In this document: one piece after another, positions 24,033 through 34,884 of the stretch | How the letters are laid out: the number at the start of each line of letters is the position of its first letter | Position numbering within the stretch: the stretch's first letter is position 1 | Assembly: GCA_023525715.1 (NCBI GenBank) | Contig: CM042016.1 | Span: 81,079,382 to 81,143,381, forward strand | Reading direction: 5' to 3' | Length of the DNA stretch: 64,000 nucleotides | DNA from: Cichorium intybus | Taxonomy: Eukaryota; Streptophyta; Magnoliopsida; Asterales; Asteraceae | The notes under the pieces: generated by a model | Seen by the model: the letters and a program-made list of their open reading frames with translations, nothing else | Databases searched by the model: none | What the model was told of the DNA's origin: nothing | Translations under genes and position numbers: made by a program

Positions 24033-25829
24033 ATGGATTCAGCAATGTCATCCGTTAATAGTGACCTCGATTCGATTATGGGTACCGTTACCCGTATTCC
24101 TCGTTTGGTTAAAGCTGAAGGTTTTACCGAATGGAAGTATCGGTTTGAACAATACATCAAAATGAAAGACGTGAAGCTGTGGAAATGTTTTCTTCGTCCA
24201 CCAGTGAAAGTTACCATGATGAGAGGTGAAGTTTTGGTGGACAAACTGTTTGAAGATTACACTGACTTGGATTTTCAGAAGGTGGAACCATTTCAAAGAG
24301 CCCTTGCTACCCTGTCTATGGCACTTTCTCCTAAAATTGCTCAGGGTTTCCGTGAATATACAACTGCTAAATCCTTATGGGACGCATTGATTCACGTGTA
24401 TGAGGGAAATGAAGACATGAAGCAAAGCATGCAAGATATGCTTCGACAGAGATTCAACATGTTTAATCATGTCCTTGGAGAGTCTTTGGAAGCTCAACTT
24501 CAACGGTTCATCACCCTTCACACAGAGTTATCCACTACTGTGATTTCATTTCCAAATATTGATGTCAACAAGAAGCTTCTTAATTCACTTCCTAGAAGCT
24601 GGGACATGAATGTGGCTGTCATCAAGAAGACCAAAGACTTAGCTAGACTCTCACTTTCTGAGATTATGGCTATCATTAAATCTTGTGACATGGACGACAA
24701 GCAGAGACAAATGAATCATGTTAGCTCGTACCAGTCTGCTAACATCAGTACTTCAGCTAACAATGCTTTTTCTATCCAAGCTACCAGTCATGCCACTTCT
24801 AAAGCTTCAACTCAATTTCAACCTAGTTCATCCTCTGTGGCACCTCCTGCTCCACCTGTTGCTGCTTCTTCTAGCAAGACCCCATCTGTTGCTCAACCCC
24901 TTTCTCAAGGCACTGAAGATAATCTTGGTTTGATCACTGGTCTCTTAAACTGTTACAATGCATTGGTGGCAGGTGAACTGTTTCACCCCATAACTGCTGG
25001 AGACCTGGATCAAATCAATCCAGATGATTTGGAGGAGATGGGCATTTCTTGGCACATTGCTATGGCGGTGCATAGGGACAAGAAATTCACCCAAAGAACT
25101 GGAAGAAACAACTGGGTGAACAACCCTGGTGATAGGAAGATGAGTCTCAGCAAGGCAAATCTGAGGTGTTTCAACTGCAACGAGCTTGGTCATTTTGCTC
25201 ATGAGTGCACCAATCCAAGAATGGAGAATCAATACAGAACCATGGTGCCGGTTGGAACAAATCGTGATGGTCCTCATCCTCAGAATGCTGAAAGGGCAAT
25301 GGTGGCTCAGCAGTTTACCTGGGAAGATCAGCTGCAAGACCTGAACCTGAATGGAGAAGGCAGAGATAACCTGGCTCAGATTGAAGGAGAGATGGACGTG
25401 GATGCTGCTGAAGGAGAGATGATGGACTTGCAGTTTTCCTTCATGGTATCTACCACTCCTGCTGGTGATGAGGTTAGTACAATTTCTTGCTCCTCTCAGT
25501 CATGTATTGCTATAATTGCTAGATATCATAAACTGATTGAAATTTTAGTTAGAGAAGTCCAAGAAACCGAAAGCCTTGTCTATAAAAATAAAAAGAAATT
25601 AAAACCCCTTCAAGAATCCTTAGATGCCAAAACCTCAGACTATCACCAAATGCAAGAAGAACTTAGCACAACTAGATGTCTCCTTAGGTTTGCCAACGAA
25701 GATATTGCTAGTTTCACTGCTGAATTAAATGCATTAAAAATAAAATTTCTAAAGGAAGAATCAACCTTTAAAAAGGTATATGTATCTAGTGATGTAGTCG
25801 AAACTATACTTGAAAAACAAACTGTCTGA
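24033..25829 (+). CDS. gag: Element D gag, N-terminal ORF with first zinc knuckle
   Basis: ATG at 24033 begins 598 residues ending at an in-frame TGA (25827-25829) where E reads on. The order is a conserved N-terminal Copia Gag domain ('FTEWKYRFEQYIKMKDVKLWKCF', about 30-55), a UBN2-like helical region (to about 230), a Ser/Pro/Ala-rich linker (about 240-290), a zinc knuckle CFNCNELGHFAHEC (nt 25167-25208), an acidic stretch, and a coiled-coil-like C-terminal segment (about 500-598, 'YKNKKKLKPLQESLDAK'). It would assemble the particle and bind RNA. The start is supported by the matching ATG in E at 34075. Confidence 0.9.
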   Translation: MDSAMSSVNSDLDSIMGTVTRIPRLVKAEGFTEWKYRFEQYIKMKDVKLWKCFLRPPVKVTMMRGEVLVDKLFEDYTDLDFQKVEPFQRALATLSMALSPKIAQGFREYTTAKSLWDALIHVYEGNEDMKQSMQDMLRQRFNMFNHVLGESLEAQLQRFITLHTELSTTVISFPNIDVNKKLLNSLPRSWDMNVAVIKKTKDLARLSLSEIMAIIKSCDMDDKQRQMNHVSSYQSANISTSANNAFSIQATSHATSKASTQFQPSSSSVAPPAPPVAASSSKTPSVAQPLSQGTEDNLGLITGLLNCYNALVAGELFHPITAGDLDQINPDDLEEMGISWHIAMAVHRDKKFTQRTGRNNWVNNPGDRKMSLSKANLRCFNCNELGHFAHECTNPRMENQYRTMVPVGTNRDGPHPQNAERAMVAQQFTWEDQLQDLNLNGEGRDNLAQIEGEMDVDAAEGEMMDLQFSFMVSTTPAGDEVSTISCSSQSCIAIIARYHKLIEILVREVQETESLVYKNKKKLKPLQESLDAKTSDYHQMQEELSTTRCLLRFANEDIASFTAELNALKIKFLKEESTFKKVYVSSDVVETILEKQTV

Positions 25830-26743
25830 TCAAACATACAAGGTGAAGGTCTAGGGTATAGTGCTGTTCCCCCCTCCATATAATAATAACTTTATTCCAT
25901 CACCAAACACTGAAGAATCTGAAGATTGTTTTTTATCAAATTACATTCAACCAAGTACATCTGGCACCGCTGAGAGTTCTGAAATGAAAAATACTGATGT
26001 TTCTATCTCATGTGTAGATAAACTAAAATCGAAGATTGAGGATGTTGAAGACTCGTCTGCTTTAAATTCTATTAAAAACTGTTTAAAGACTAATTTTGTT
26101 GATGTTAATTTTGATTCTAAGACTCCTGTTATTTTAAAACCTTTGTATGGTGTTGATTCTAAAACTGCTAGGAAGAAGAATTTGACTGTTAAATCTGTTG
26201 CTTGCATGTGTGTATGTGGTAATAATTTACTTAAATCTGGATCTGGACAAAATTCCAATGTACCTTTAAAAAGACAGACTTGTTTTAACTGTGGAATTGC
26301 CAGTCATATTGACAGGAATTGTCCCCAACACATGTATGGATCTGAAAATGAACAGTTTTTTGCAGAATGTGCCAAAAGGGAAATCTTATAAGAGAAAACC
26401 CTCAAGGTCACGTTCTAGAAGGAGAAATCAAAATAACACGAATGCTTGGAATAGAACTGTTTCTAGAAGTAACTATGGCTTACCAACTTTTGTAAGACCC
26501 AAGTCTTCTCAAGAATCAACTTCTAGCAGTTCTAACTCCTCTTTAAAGTCTAATGTTCCCATTTGGTCTAAAGATAAGCGTTTTAAACCAAATAAGAAAT
26601 GGGTTCCCAAAGGCAGTGTTAAAACATTTTCAAATGTCTCACCAATACTTGATCAATGTGATATGAGCTTTGAATCTGTTAAATGTGTTGATAGTGAAGG
26701 TAAACCCAGTTTCCATATGGACTGGGTTCTTAAATCTAATTGA
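25830..26743 (+). pseudogene. Element D gag, C-terminal part with second zinc knuckle
   Basis: Continues Gag in two further frames after 1-nt insertions near 25870 (C run) and 26358 (T run), both judged against E. Contents are 'YNNNFIPSPNTEESEDC', a second knuckle CFNCGIASHIDRNC (26281-26322), an Arg/Ser-rich RNA-binding-like tail ('KRKPSRSRSRRRN'), and 'WVPKGSVKTFSNVSP'. It terminates at TGA 26741-26743 at the same place as E gag. Two knuckles about 1.1 kb apart in one Gag is unusual. Confidence 0.8.
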
Positions 26744-28317
26744 TCCCGCGACTTGTGCAGGAACAGTTACAGAGGAATATCAGCAGAACTTGGTATGTTG
26801 ATAGTGGCTGTTCTAGGCACATGACAGGCGACATGTCCCAATTTCACGAGATTGAGAAATTCAACGGGGGATGTGTTTGCTTCGCGGGATGTGAAAAAGG
26901 CATGATCACGCAAAGAGGGATGGTGTCCAATGGTGTGTTGAAGTTTAAGAATGTGAATTTTGTACCTGAGCTCAAGCACAGTCTGCTGAGCGTTTCTCAA
27001 ATATGTGACAAAGGTTTTTCAACTCACTTCACGAAGAAGGAATGTCTGATTCTCAAGCCCGGCATTGTCATTCCAGAGGAGTAGATTTTTGTTCGATCGG
27101 AGTGAAAAAGCAATGCTTACATCATCGACATGAATCACAATACTCCCGAAAATGTCACCTGCTTATTCTCCAGAGCTGCAGAGCAAAGCGCGATGTTGTG
27201 GCACAGACGTCTCGGTCATGCCAATGCAAAGAACCAGAATCGCCTTGTAAAGAACAACATGGTTGCAGGACTTCCAATCAAGGACTTCATTACATTCGAG
27301 AAATGTGTTGCCTGTGCTCAAGGCAAACATCACAGAAAGTCACATAAGCCCAAGCAGATCAATTCCATTGATTCGCTTCTTCAGCTGATTCACATGGATC
27401 TATTTGGCCCGGTTAATGTTCTCAGTCTCAATCGCAGTTCTTACTGTCTTGTTATTATTAATGACTACTCATATTTTACATGGGTTTTCTTCTTAAAGAA
27501 CAAAAGTGAAACTGCAGATCTGGTCATTAGATTCATCAAGCTCATTGAAAATCAGACGAATCAGAAACTGAAGACCATCAGATGCGACAATGGAACAGAA
27601 TTCAAGAATGCAGTTCTTAACAAGTTTTGTGTAGATAAGGGTATCCTGCGTCAGTTTAGTGCTGCGCGTACTCCTCAACAAAACGGTGTTGCTGAGCGAC
27701 GGAACAGAACACTTATTGATGCTGCGCGTACCATGTTGTGCGATTCTAAACTGCCGGTGATTTTCTGGGCTGAAGCCATCAACACAGCCTGCTATGTTCA
27801 GAATCGGGTCATCATCAACAAACCTCAAATGAAGACACCTTACGAGATTCTTTATGGTCGCAAACCAAATGTTTCACATTTCCGCACTTTTGGCGGTCCT
27901 TGCACTCTTCTTCATCTTGAAGCTACTCCGAAGTTCAACTCCAAGGTGGATGATTGTTACTTCATTGGATATGCGAATAAAACCGCGTATCGAGTGTACA
28001 ACAAGGCGGCAAAGCAAATTGTGGAATCATTTGATGTTCGCTGGCTAGAAGAGAATCCAATTGACGCCCGTGTTGCACCTGACTGGCTGTTTGATTATGC
28101 TGAACTGTTTAGACCTTTCTATGTGCTTTCTAATGTTGTTTCAGGTGACAACCCAGGCCCCAGTGGAACCAACAGAGAAGATGCTGATGATATCATTCCT
28201 GATCTTATCACCCCGTCTGTCATTATTCAAGATCAAATTCCAAATGACGGTGCATCTCCTGTGTCTGCTTCCATTACTCAGGATGCTCCTGATGTCTCAT
28301 CACAAGTTGTTGAGTAG
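26740..28317 (+). pseudogene. pol: Element D protease and integrase
   Basis: One frame with stops at 27082-27084 and 27103-27105. Protease is 'WYVDSGCSRHMTGDMSQF' (DSG present). The zinc-binding pre-integrase is 'MLWHRRLGHANAKN' with 'CVACAQGKHHRKSHK'. The integrase core is 'LIHMDLFGPVNVLS' (first Asp), 'IRCDNGTEFKNAVLN' (second Asp) and 'NGVAERRNRTLIDAARTML' (Glu), so the DDE triad is intact. The core is followed by 'PYEILYGRKPNVSHF' and a variable tail, with a TAG at 28315-28317. Integrase is the best preserved enzyme of this copy. Confidence 0.88.
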
Positions 28318-29691
28318 TCATCTACCCTTGATGATGTTATTTAACCTGATCCTGCTGATCTGTTTGACTCTACTCTCATGAGTTCTCTCTTTCTAGAAAG
28401 GATTCCTGATGAGTACATTACAAGTACCTCTCACGACTTCAGATATTCTGATAGAGGTGCTTCAGGCGCAGAAAGGGTTGAGAATATAACCAATCTTCCG
28501 GTCTCTACTGCTACGCTTAAATATGAATTCCCTTCAAGAATTCAACGGGACCATCCAATCGACAATGTTATTGGCCCTCTGGATGATGGTGTCATAACCA
28601 GAAGCCAAAGTAGTCAAGTTAACGAGTGTCTCTATTCATGCTTCATCTCTCAAATTGAGCCGAAGAACGTAGAGATCGCACTCAATGAACCTAGTTGGGT
28701 GGATCCGATGCATGAGGAGTTGAACCAGTTTGAGAAGTTGAATGTCTGGCAATTGGTGGAACTACCCGAAGGCAAAAAGGCTTTGGATACAAGATGGGTG
28801 TTTTGCAACAAGCAAGATGATTCAGGAGTGATCGTGCGAAACAAGGAACACCTGGTGGTTCGCGACTTTAGACAGATTGAAGGACTTGATTACACGGAAG
28901 TATATGCTCCTGTGGTGCGACTTAAAGTGATTTAGATCTTCCTTGCCTATGCTTCTTACATGAATTTTACCGTCTACCAAATGGACGTCAAGACAGCTTT
29001 CTTGTACGGTGAGGTGAAAGAGGAGATTTATGTTGATCAACCTCCCGGGTTTGTCAACTCCAAGTTTCCGAATCACGTCTACAAGCTTGATAAAGCCCTT
29101 TATGGTCTACATCAACCTCCTCGTGCCTGGTATGCTACCTTGACTGAACACTTGCTGCAACACGGTTATACTCGTGGAAGTATTGATCAGACTCTGTTCA
29201 TCAAACGCCAAGATGATGATCAAATTGTTGTCCAGATTTACGTGGATGACATCATCTTTGGCTCAACAAGTGATGTTTTGTGCAAGGAGTTTGAGACGGC
29301 GATGAAGAAAAGATTCGAGATGAGTTTGTTGGGAGAGATGACGATGTTTCTCGGGTTGCAAGTGAAGCAAAGTTCAACGGGTATCCTGCTTCATCAAGCG
29401 AAGTATGTGGAGGGTATTCTTGCAAAGTTCGGTTTCAAGGATGCAAATGAGGCTAATACTCCAATGGCTGAGCGACCGCTTCTATCTTCAGACTCAGACG
29501 ACCAATCAGTTGATCAAACTTACTATCGTTCGATGATCGGTTCTCTGATGTACCTGACTGTTAGCAGACCGGATATCGTTTTTGCAGTCTGCCAGTGTGC
29601 TCGTTATCAGGCTAATCCTAAACCTTCTCATCTAGATGCTGTCAAACGGATCTTTCGATACCTTAAAGGGAGACCAAAATTTGGTCTCTAG
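28318..29691 (+). pseudogene. pol: Element D integrase-RT linker and reverse transcriptase
   Basis: Same frame as the integrase, broken by stops near 28341, at 28933-28935 and at 29689-29691. The linker is Asp/Pro-rich. RT begins at 'NEPSWVDPMHEELNQFEKLNVW' (about 28685), then 'DTRWVFCNKQDDSGV', 'YAPVVRLKVI', stop, 'YQMDVKTAFLYGEVKEEIYV', catalytic 'IYVDDIIFGSTSD', 'FLGLQVKQSSTGI' and 'SMIGSLMYLTVSRPDIVFAV'. RT would copy the genomic RNA from the tRNA primer in the particle. Confidence 0.88.
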
Positions 29692-30189
29692 TATCCAAAG
29701 AACCGTGAATTTGATCTTTACGCTTTTTCAGATAGCAACTACGGAGGGTGTGAAATTGACAGAAAGTCCACCAGTGCTAGCTGTCAGTTTCTAGGAGACA
29801 AGCTGATCTCATGATAATGCAGAAAGCAACAGACTGTGTCAACATCTACAGCAGAAGCTGAATATGTTGCTGCCTTGGCCAGCTGTTCTCAAGTCATTTG
29901 GATGCAGCATCAGCTCCTTGATTACGGTATGAACTTTCTTGACACTCCAATCTTCTGTGACAATGAAGCTGCTATCCAAATTGTGAAAAACCCTGTCCAG
30001 CATTATAAGACCAAGCACATTGATATCAAAATTCATTTTATCAGAGATTGCTTCGAGCGTAAATTGATCCATTTGGAAAAAGTCCACACCGATGATAATG
30101 TGGCGGACTTATTCACAAAACCTGTTGCAAAAGCTCGATTCAATGTGCTTGTCGAGATGCTTAAAATGATACGTTTCACTGATTATTAA
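29692..30189 (+). pseudogene. pol: Element D RNase H
   Basis: The frame continues from RT with two adjacent stops near 29812-29817. 'LYAFSDSNYGGCEIDRKSTSA' carries the first Asp. 'STSTAEAEYVAALASCSQVIW' carries the Glu. 'FCDNEAAIQIVKNPVQHYKTKHIDIKIHFIRD' carries the second Asp and the Copia signature. It ends with 'VADLFTKPVAKARFNVLVEML'. The true C terminus (30189) is present, unlike in E. Confidence 0.88.
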
Positions 30190-32019
30190 ATCAGTTATGT
30201 AAATATTTCTTTACTTTATTTTTGTTTAGGTAAATTTGTAAATTTTTTTCTGGTCTTCTTCCCATGCACAAATTTAGGGGGAGAAGAAAAACAAAAATTT
30301 AACCCAGTCCAAGGTTTCTTCGAGACATTTCGAAAACAAAACTAAAATCAAAAAATTTAAAAGTACAAAAATATGTTTTCATATTTTTTTATATTTTTCA
30401 TAACTTTCCTTTCAGAAAATACAAAAATACGTTTTATTTTTATGATCTTTCTTTTAAAAGTGGTATCAGAAATTTATGTATAGCTACAATTGGTTTCAAG
30501 AAAGACAAACAAAAATTACAAAACTTAAAAAGAAAAAAAGATTTTTTTTATTTTTTATAATTTTCATATCTTTCCTTAAAATTAAAAAAAATCCAAAAAC
30601 AGTATTACCTACCGACGACGCACCGAGTTTATACCACTCACTGCTGAGGTAAAATTTTAAGTGTTTGTGATCCTCGTTGGTACACCCTAATGAATGTGAA
30701 GCACTGACAACCGCTTCTTAACCAATCTGAATGTTTTTCTTGTGTAACACCAACTTCTAGACACTTTGAGAGAAACCACTCAAAGTCGAGAGTTAAAAAG
30801 TCTGTGCCGATGGTTAGACTGCATACCGTAGTCTATCACACACAGCAGTCATTTCTTAACCATCTTTACAAATTTCTGATACAAGAAATAGACGATTCAT
30901 TACTTTTAAACCAAGTAATGATGAAATACACTCTATGTTAATGATCTCTGCTGCAACACCAGTAGTAGATGTGAGGCATCAACAACTTTTCTCACCTAAC
31001 AAAGCTTCTAAATCAAGAGTTGGATGATTCAGTATAATAAACCATACACTGATGACAATTCGAAAGTCTAGCCGATGGGTATGTCTAATAACCAAGATAT
31101 ATTACACGCTCATACCACTCTTAAACCCTAACTTCTTCTAAACAAATGTTTGTGATTCAATACGATATTACCTCTCATTGATGAAACATTGAAACTCTGG
31201 GTCAGTGATCGTTATTGTTTACCACAATAGCTAAGAGACCCCAACAACTTTACCTGATTCAAAATTGGCACTAGGATGGTACACTCCGTAGAGTTTGGAT
31301 ACCATTAAACGTCTCGCCAAGAGCCAATTTGACTTGTCAACTGCATTGAGATCTTTGATCAAGGATATGCAGGGGCCTAAATCAAAACGGCCATGAGTAG
31401 TTCTCCGATACTCAAACAATCGCAGTGCGTTCCCCGGGTTCACACAGATACTGCGAGAAGTCTCATTCTGATCCAAGGATGAATCCCTGAATAACTGTGG
31501 TGAGAGTTTCTAACTCCGTGACCCACAGGATTTGCTTATTAGTGATAGTATCGAGAAGCGTCTGTAAAATGAAGCATTCAAGAATTTCAACACAAAATTG
31601 TTCCCGAAGAAGGTGAAGCTGAATTCCATGTGAGAAGTTGCTTGAATTCCTCCTCAGTCAACTTGTTACTACATTAACACCTCAAGTGATCAAGATGAAG
31701 AGAGAAGAAGAGCCAGACTCCAGTCAAAGTCAAAGTCATATCAATAGCTGGATGTGCTGATTCTAGACATTCTCTTTGACCTAAAGTGCTTACCAATCCA
31801 AATCCGAAGACGACCTGCATCGAAGACGAAGTTGTTGCTGCAATGTGCTGAACTCCATCAACATTCGCTCATGTTGCCAGTTAAGCGGAAGGTTTTCCTA
31901 CTAAGGAGGAGATTGACAATTTGAGGGGGAGAGTGTTGAAGATTTTCTGCAGTATTCAACTGACGTCCATGTTTAAGTGAAGTCTGCAGATAAATGAAGC
32001 ATTAAACCAAGGGGGAGAT
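30190..32019 (+). other. Element D 3' non-coding region and polypurine tract
   Basis: 1.83 kb between RNase H and the 3' LTR with no convincing ORF on either strand. In some Copia lineages with long Gag this is where an env-like ORF lies; I see no signal peptide or membrane-protein pattern here. Short phrases such as 'GCCGATGG' and 'ACCACTCACTGCTGAGG'-like blocks recur loosely. It ends in the polypurine tract AAGGGGGAGAT just before the LTR. Confidence 0.75.
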
Positions 32020-32430
32020 TGTTGGGAATTATTTTAGTTTGGTTTAATCTTTATTTATTAGGACTAAAATTGTAATAGATAATTAAAATGGGCTTTACTT
32101 GTAATTTCGATGGGAGGCCGAACAATCATGGGTTGTTCGGTTTTGGCCTTTGTAGTCCACGCCCATTTTGGGCTAGTGGATGGGTTTTCCATGGGCTTAG
32201 GTCTTAGGTCATTAGGTCTAGAGTATTTAAGCATTTTATGACATCATTTGTCATGTGGATTGCCTAGAGAATTATGCTAACCTAGAGAGAGAAAAGTTAT
32301 TGTTTTTGGCAATCACAAAAGCTTATGTACTAGTTTTGATCAATACAATAGTGCATTGAAGCTTAATCTCCTTGTGTTCTTATTGATTGATTGATATCAT
32401 CTTTGTTATTGTGAGATCAAAGGACCTACA
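32020..32430 (+). repeat. Element D 3' LTR
   Basis: A 411-bp partner of 22845-23249. It carries a 6-bp insertion (within CCACGCCCATTTTGG) and about 11 substitutions by eye. One change falls in the palindrome (CCGAACAATC-ATG-GGTTGTTCGG, 32118-32140). It is followed by CATCT. Confidence 0.93.
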
Positions 32431-32435
32431 CATCT

Positions 32436-34075
32436 TGTTGTGCTAAGTTCATCTTGCATTTGGTGATAGTTTGAGATTTTGGCATCTAAGGCTTCTTGAA
32501 GGGGTCTTAATTTCTTTTTATGTTTATAGACAAGGCCTTCGGTTTCTAAAACGTCTCTAACTAATTTTTCATTCGGTTCACGATATCTAGCAATTATATC
32601 AATACAGGACTGAGAAAAGCAAGAAACTTTACTAACCTCATCATTGGCAGGAGTGGTAGATACCATGAAGGCAAATTGCAAGTCCATCATCTCTCCTTCA
32701 GCTGCATCCACATCCATCTGTCCTTCAATCTGGGCCAGGTGAGCTCTACCCTCTCTGTTTAGGTTCAGGTCCTGTAACTGATCTTCCCAGGTAAACTGCT
32801 GAGCCACCATCGCCCTTTCAGCATTCTGAGGATGAGCACCATCACGATTTGTTCCAACCGGTACCATGGTTCTGTCTGGATTCTCCATTCTTCGCTTAGT
32901 ACACTAACGAGCAAAATAACCGAGTTTGTTGCAGTTGAAACACCTCTGATTAGCTTTGTTGAGACTCATCTTTCTCTCACCAGTGTTATTTGTCCAAGTA
33001 TTCCTTCCAGTCCTTTGAGTAAACTTCTTGGCCCTATGCACCGCCATAACAATGTGCCAAGAAATGTCCATCTCTTCCAAGTCATCTGGATTGATTTGAT
33101 ATAGGTCTCCAGCAGTCATAGGTGAAACAGTTCACCAGCAACTAAGGCATTGTAATAGTTTACAAGACCAGCCATCAAACCGAGATTCTCTTCAGCACCT
33201 TGAGGAAGGGATTGAGCAACAGTAGGGGTCTTGACAGAAGAAGCAGCAACGGGTGGAGCTGAAGGTGCCACAGAGGATGAACTAGGTTGAAATTGAGTTG
33301 GGGCTTTGGGAGTAGCATGACTAGTAGCATGGACAGAGAAAGCATTGTTAGTTAAAGTACTGATGTTAGCATACTGGTACGAGCTAACATGATTTATTTC
33401 TCTCTGCTTGTCATCCATGTCACAAGATTTAATGATAGCCATAATCTCTGAAAGTGAGAGTCTAGCTAATTCTTTGGACTTCTTGATGACATCCACATTC
33501 ATGTCCTAGCTTCTAGGAAGTGAATTGAGAAGCTTCTTGTTAACATCTATCTTGGGAAATGAAATCCCAGCAGTAGATAGTTCAGTGTGAAGGGTAATGA
33601 ACCGTTGAAGTTGAGCTTCTAAAGATTCTCCAAGGACGTGATTAAACATGTTGAACCTTTGGCGAAGCATATCTTGCATACTTTGCTTCATGTCTTTATT
33701 GCCCTCATACACGTCAATCAATGCGTCCCATAAAGATTTAGCAGTTGTATATTCACGGAAACCCTGAGCAATTTCTAGAGAAAGTGTCATAGACAGGGTA
33801 GCAAGTGCTCTTTGATGTGGTTCCACTTTTTCAAAATCCAAGTCAGTGTAATCTTCAAACGGTTTGTCCACCAAAACTTCACCTCTCATCATGGTAATTC
33901 TAACTGGTGGACGAAGAAAACATTTCCACAGCTTCACATCTTTCATTTTAATGTATTGTTCAAAATGATACTTCCATTCGGTAAAACCTTCATCTTTAAT
34001 CAAACGGGAAATTCGGGTAATGGTACCCATAACGGAATCGAGGTCACTGTTAACGTTTGACATTGCGGGATCCAT
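32436..34075 (-). pseudogene. Element E gag, N-terminal half
   Basis: ATG at 34075 (minus). Three open pieces match D gag in order. 34075-33506 (189 residues) has the conserved N-terminal domain and a stop at 33506-33508. 33502-33116 has the UBN2-like end and Ser/Pro linker. 33119-32436, after a small frame change, has a damaged zinc knuckle CFNCNKLGYFAR, in which the His is replaced by Tyr and the last Cys lies past a stop. It then carries the coiled-coil-like segment up to 'STTRC', where the D insertion cuts it. The C-terminal half is at 21765-22839. Confidence 0.88.
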
Positions 34076-34884
34076 CGGTAAATTTTAAAGTTTAAGTTTC
34101 GAGAAATTAAGTCACAAATTTAAATTCGCAAAGATTCAAAAACCGGAACCGAATAACCACAAAATCGAACACTGAACAATCACGAAATGTAAAAGTGATT
34201 GGACCGATTAACTAATCAATCGAGCAATAGGACACACCGATCAATTAACTAAACCGATCAACCAAGTAACCGAGCAACAAAAGTCAGCCGAGTAATCATC
34301 TCGAGGAACCAAACCGAGTAACCGATCAACTGGGGCGAGACCAAATAACTAAAACCGATCAACTGAACAAGGCAGCTTGACCGAGTAACCTTCAATGGAC
34401 CAAACAACACAAGCAGACAGAGTCACTAAAGCCACACCGATCAACCAACAAATAAGCGAAACCCTAGAGCACCGAATCAGCTAATGGCCTTGCCGGGAAA
34501 CTCCTTGATGGACCGAACCACTTAAGCTAACCCTAGTCTCTAGGCGCCGCAAACCGATTAACTCCAAAAACCTTAGCCGCCAAGGAGCTACACCGAGCAA
34601 CCGTCACAAACCCTAAACTCCTTGTGCGCCGTCGAACAACCTTGAGCAAACCCTAGCCGCCGCCGAGTATCTCCAAAAATCTGACCGATCAACTAATTTT
34701 CAGATCAGAAACCCACAAACAAGTTCGAAACACACGTTTTTTGGATCAAAAAGTGATGTTTAGATGGTTTTGGATGAAGATAATAAGAACTTCAAGAACA
34801 AAAACACCAAAAACAGTCCAAATAACTCACAAAACGGATCAAACTCTCCAAATCTCCAAGAACAAAAGATGATTGATATAAAAA
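34076..34884 (-). repeat. Element E leader with TTGNTCGGT motif cluster; PBS missing
   Basis: On plus the motif reads ACCGANCAA or ACCGAGTAA; more than twenty copies lie between about 34141 and 34690. Compared with D, about 38 nt spanning the LTR end and the whole PBS are absent: the sequence passes from an LTR block (GATATCATTGTTATT) straight to ATATCAATCATC of the leader. Without a PBS this copy could not start reverse transcription. Confidence 0.8.

Larger units (their letters stand above)
22845..32430 (+). mobile_element. Element D: Ty1/Copia retrotransposon, LTR to LTR, inserted antisense into E
   Basis: A 9586-bp element with TG...CA LTRs of 405 and 411 bp, flanked by the target duplication CATCT (22840-22844 and 32431-32435). 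It has a PBS, a repeat-rich leader, a long two-knuckle gag, protease, integrase, RT, RNase H, a 1.8-kb 3' non-coding region and a polypurine tract. By eye the LTRs differ at about 11 positions plus a 6-bp indel. The long Gag and the 3' spacer recall the SIRE/Maximus lineage, but I cannot confirm the lineage. Pol keeps one frame with several stops; gag has two 1-nt insertions relative to E. Confidence 0.94.

Noticed and set aside
24718..24933. Leu-rich 71-residue ORF overlapping D gag
   Set aside because: Out-of-frame shadow of the Ser/Pro/Ala-rich Gag linker.
31231..31476. 81-residue minus-strand ORF in the D 3' region as an env-like or antisense gene
   Set aside because: It is antisense to the element, lacks signal peptide or membrane segments, and resembles no known family.
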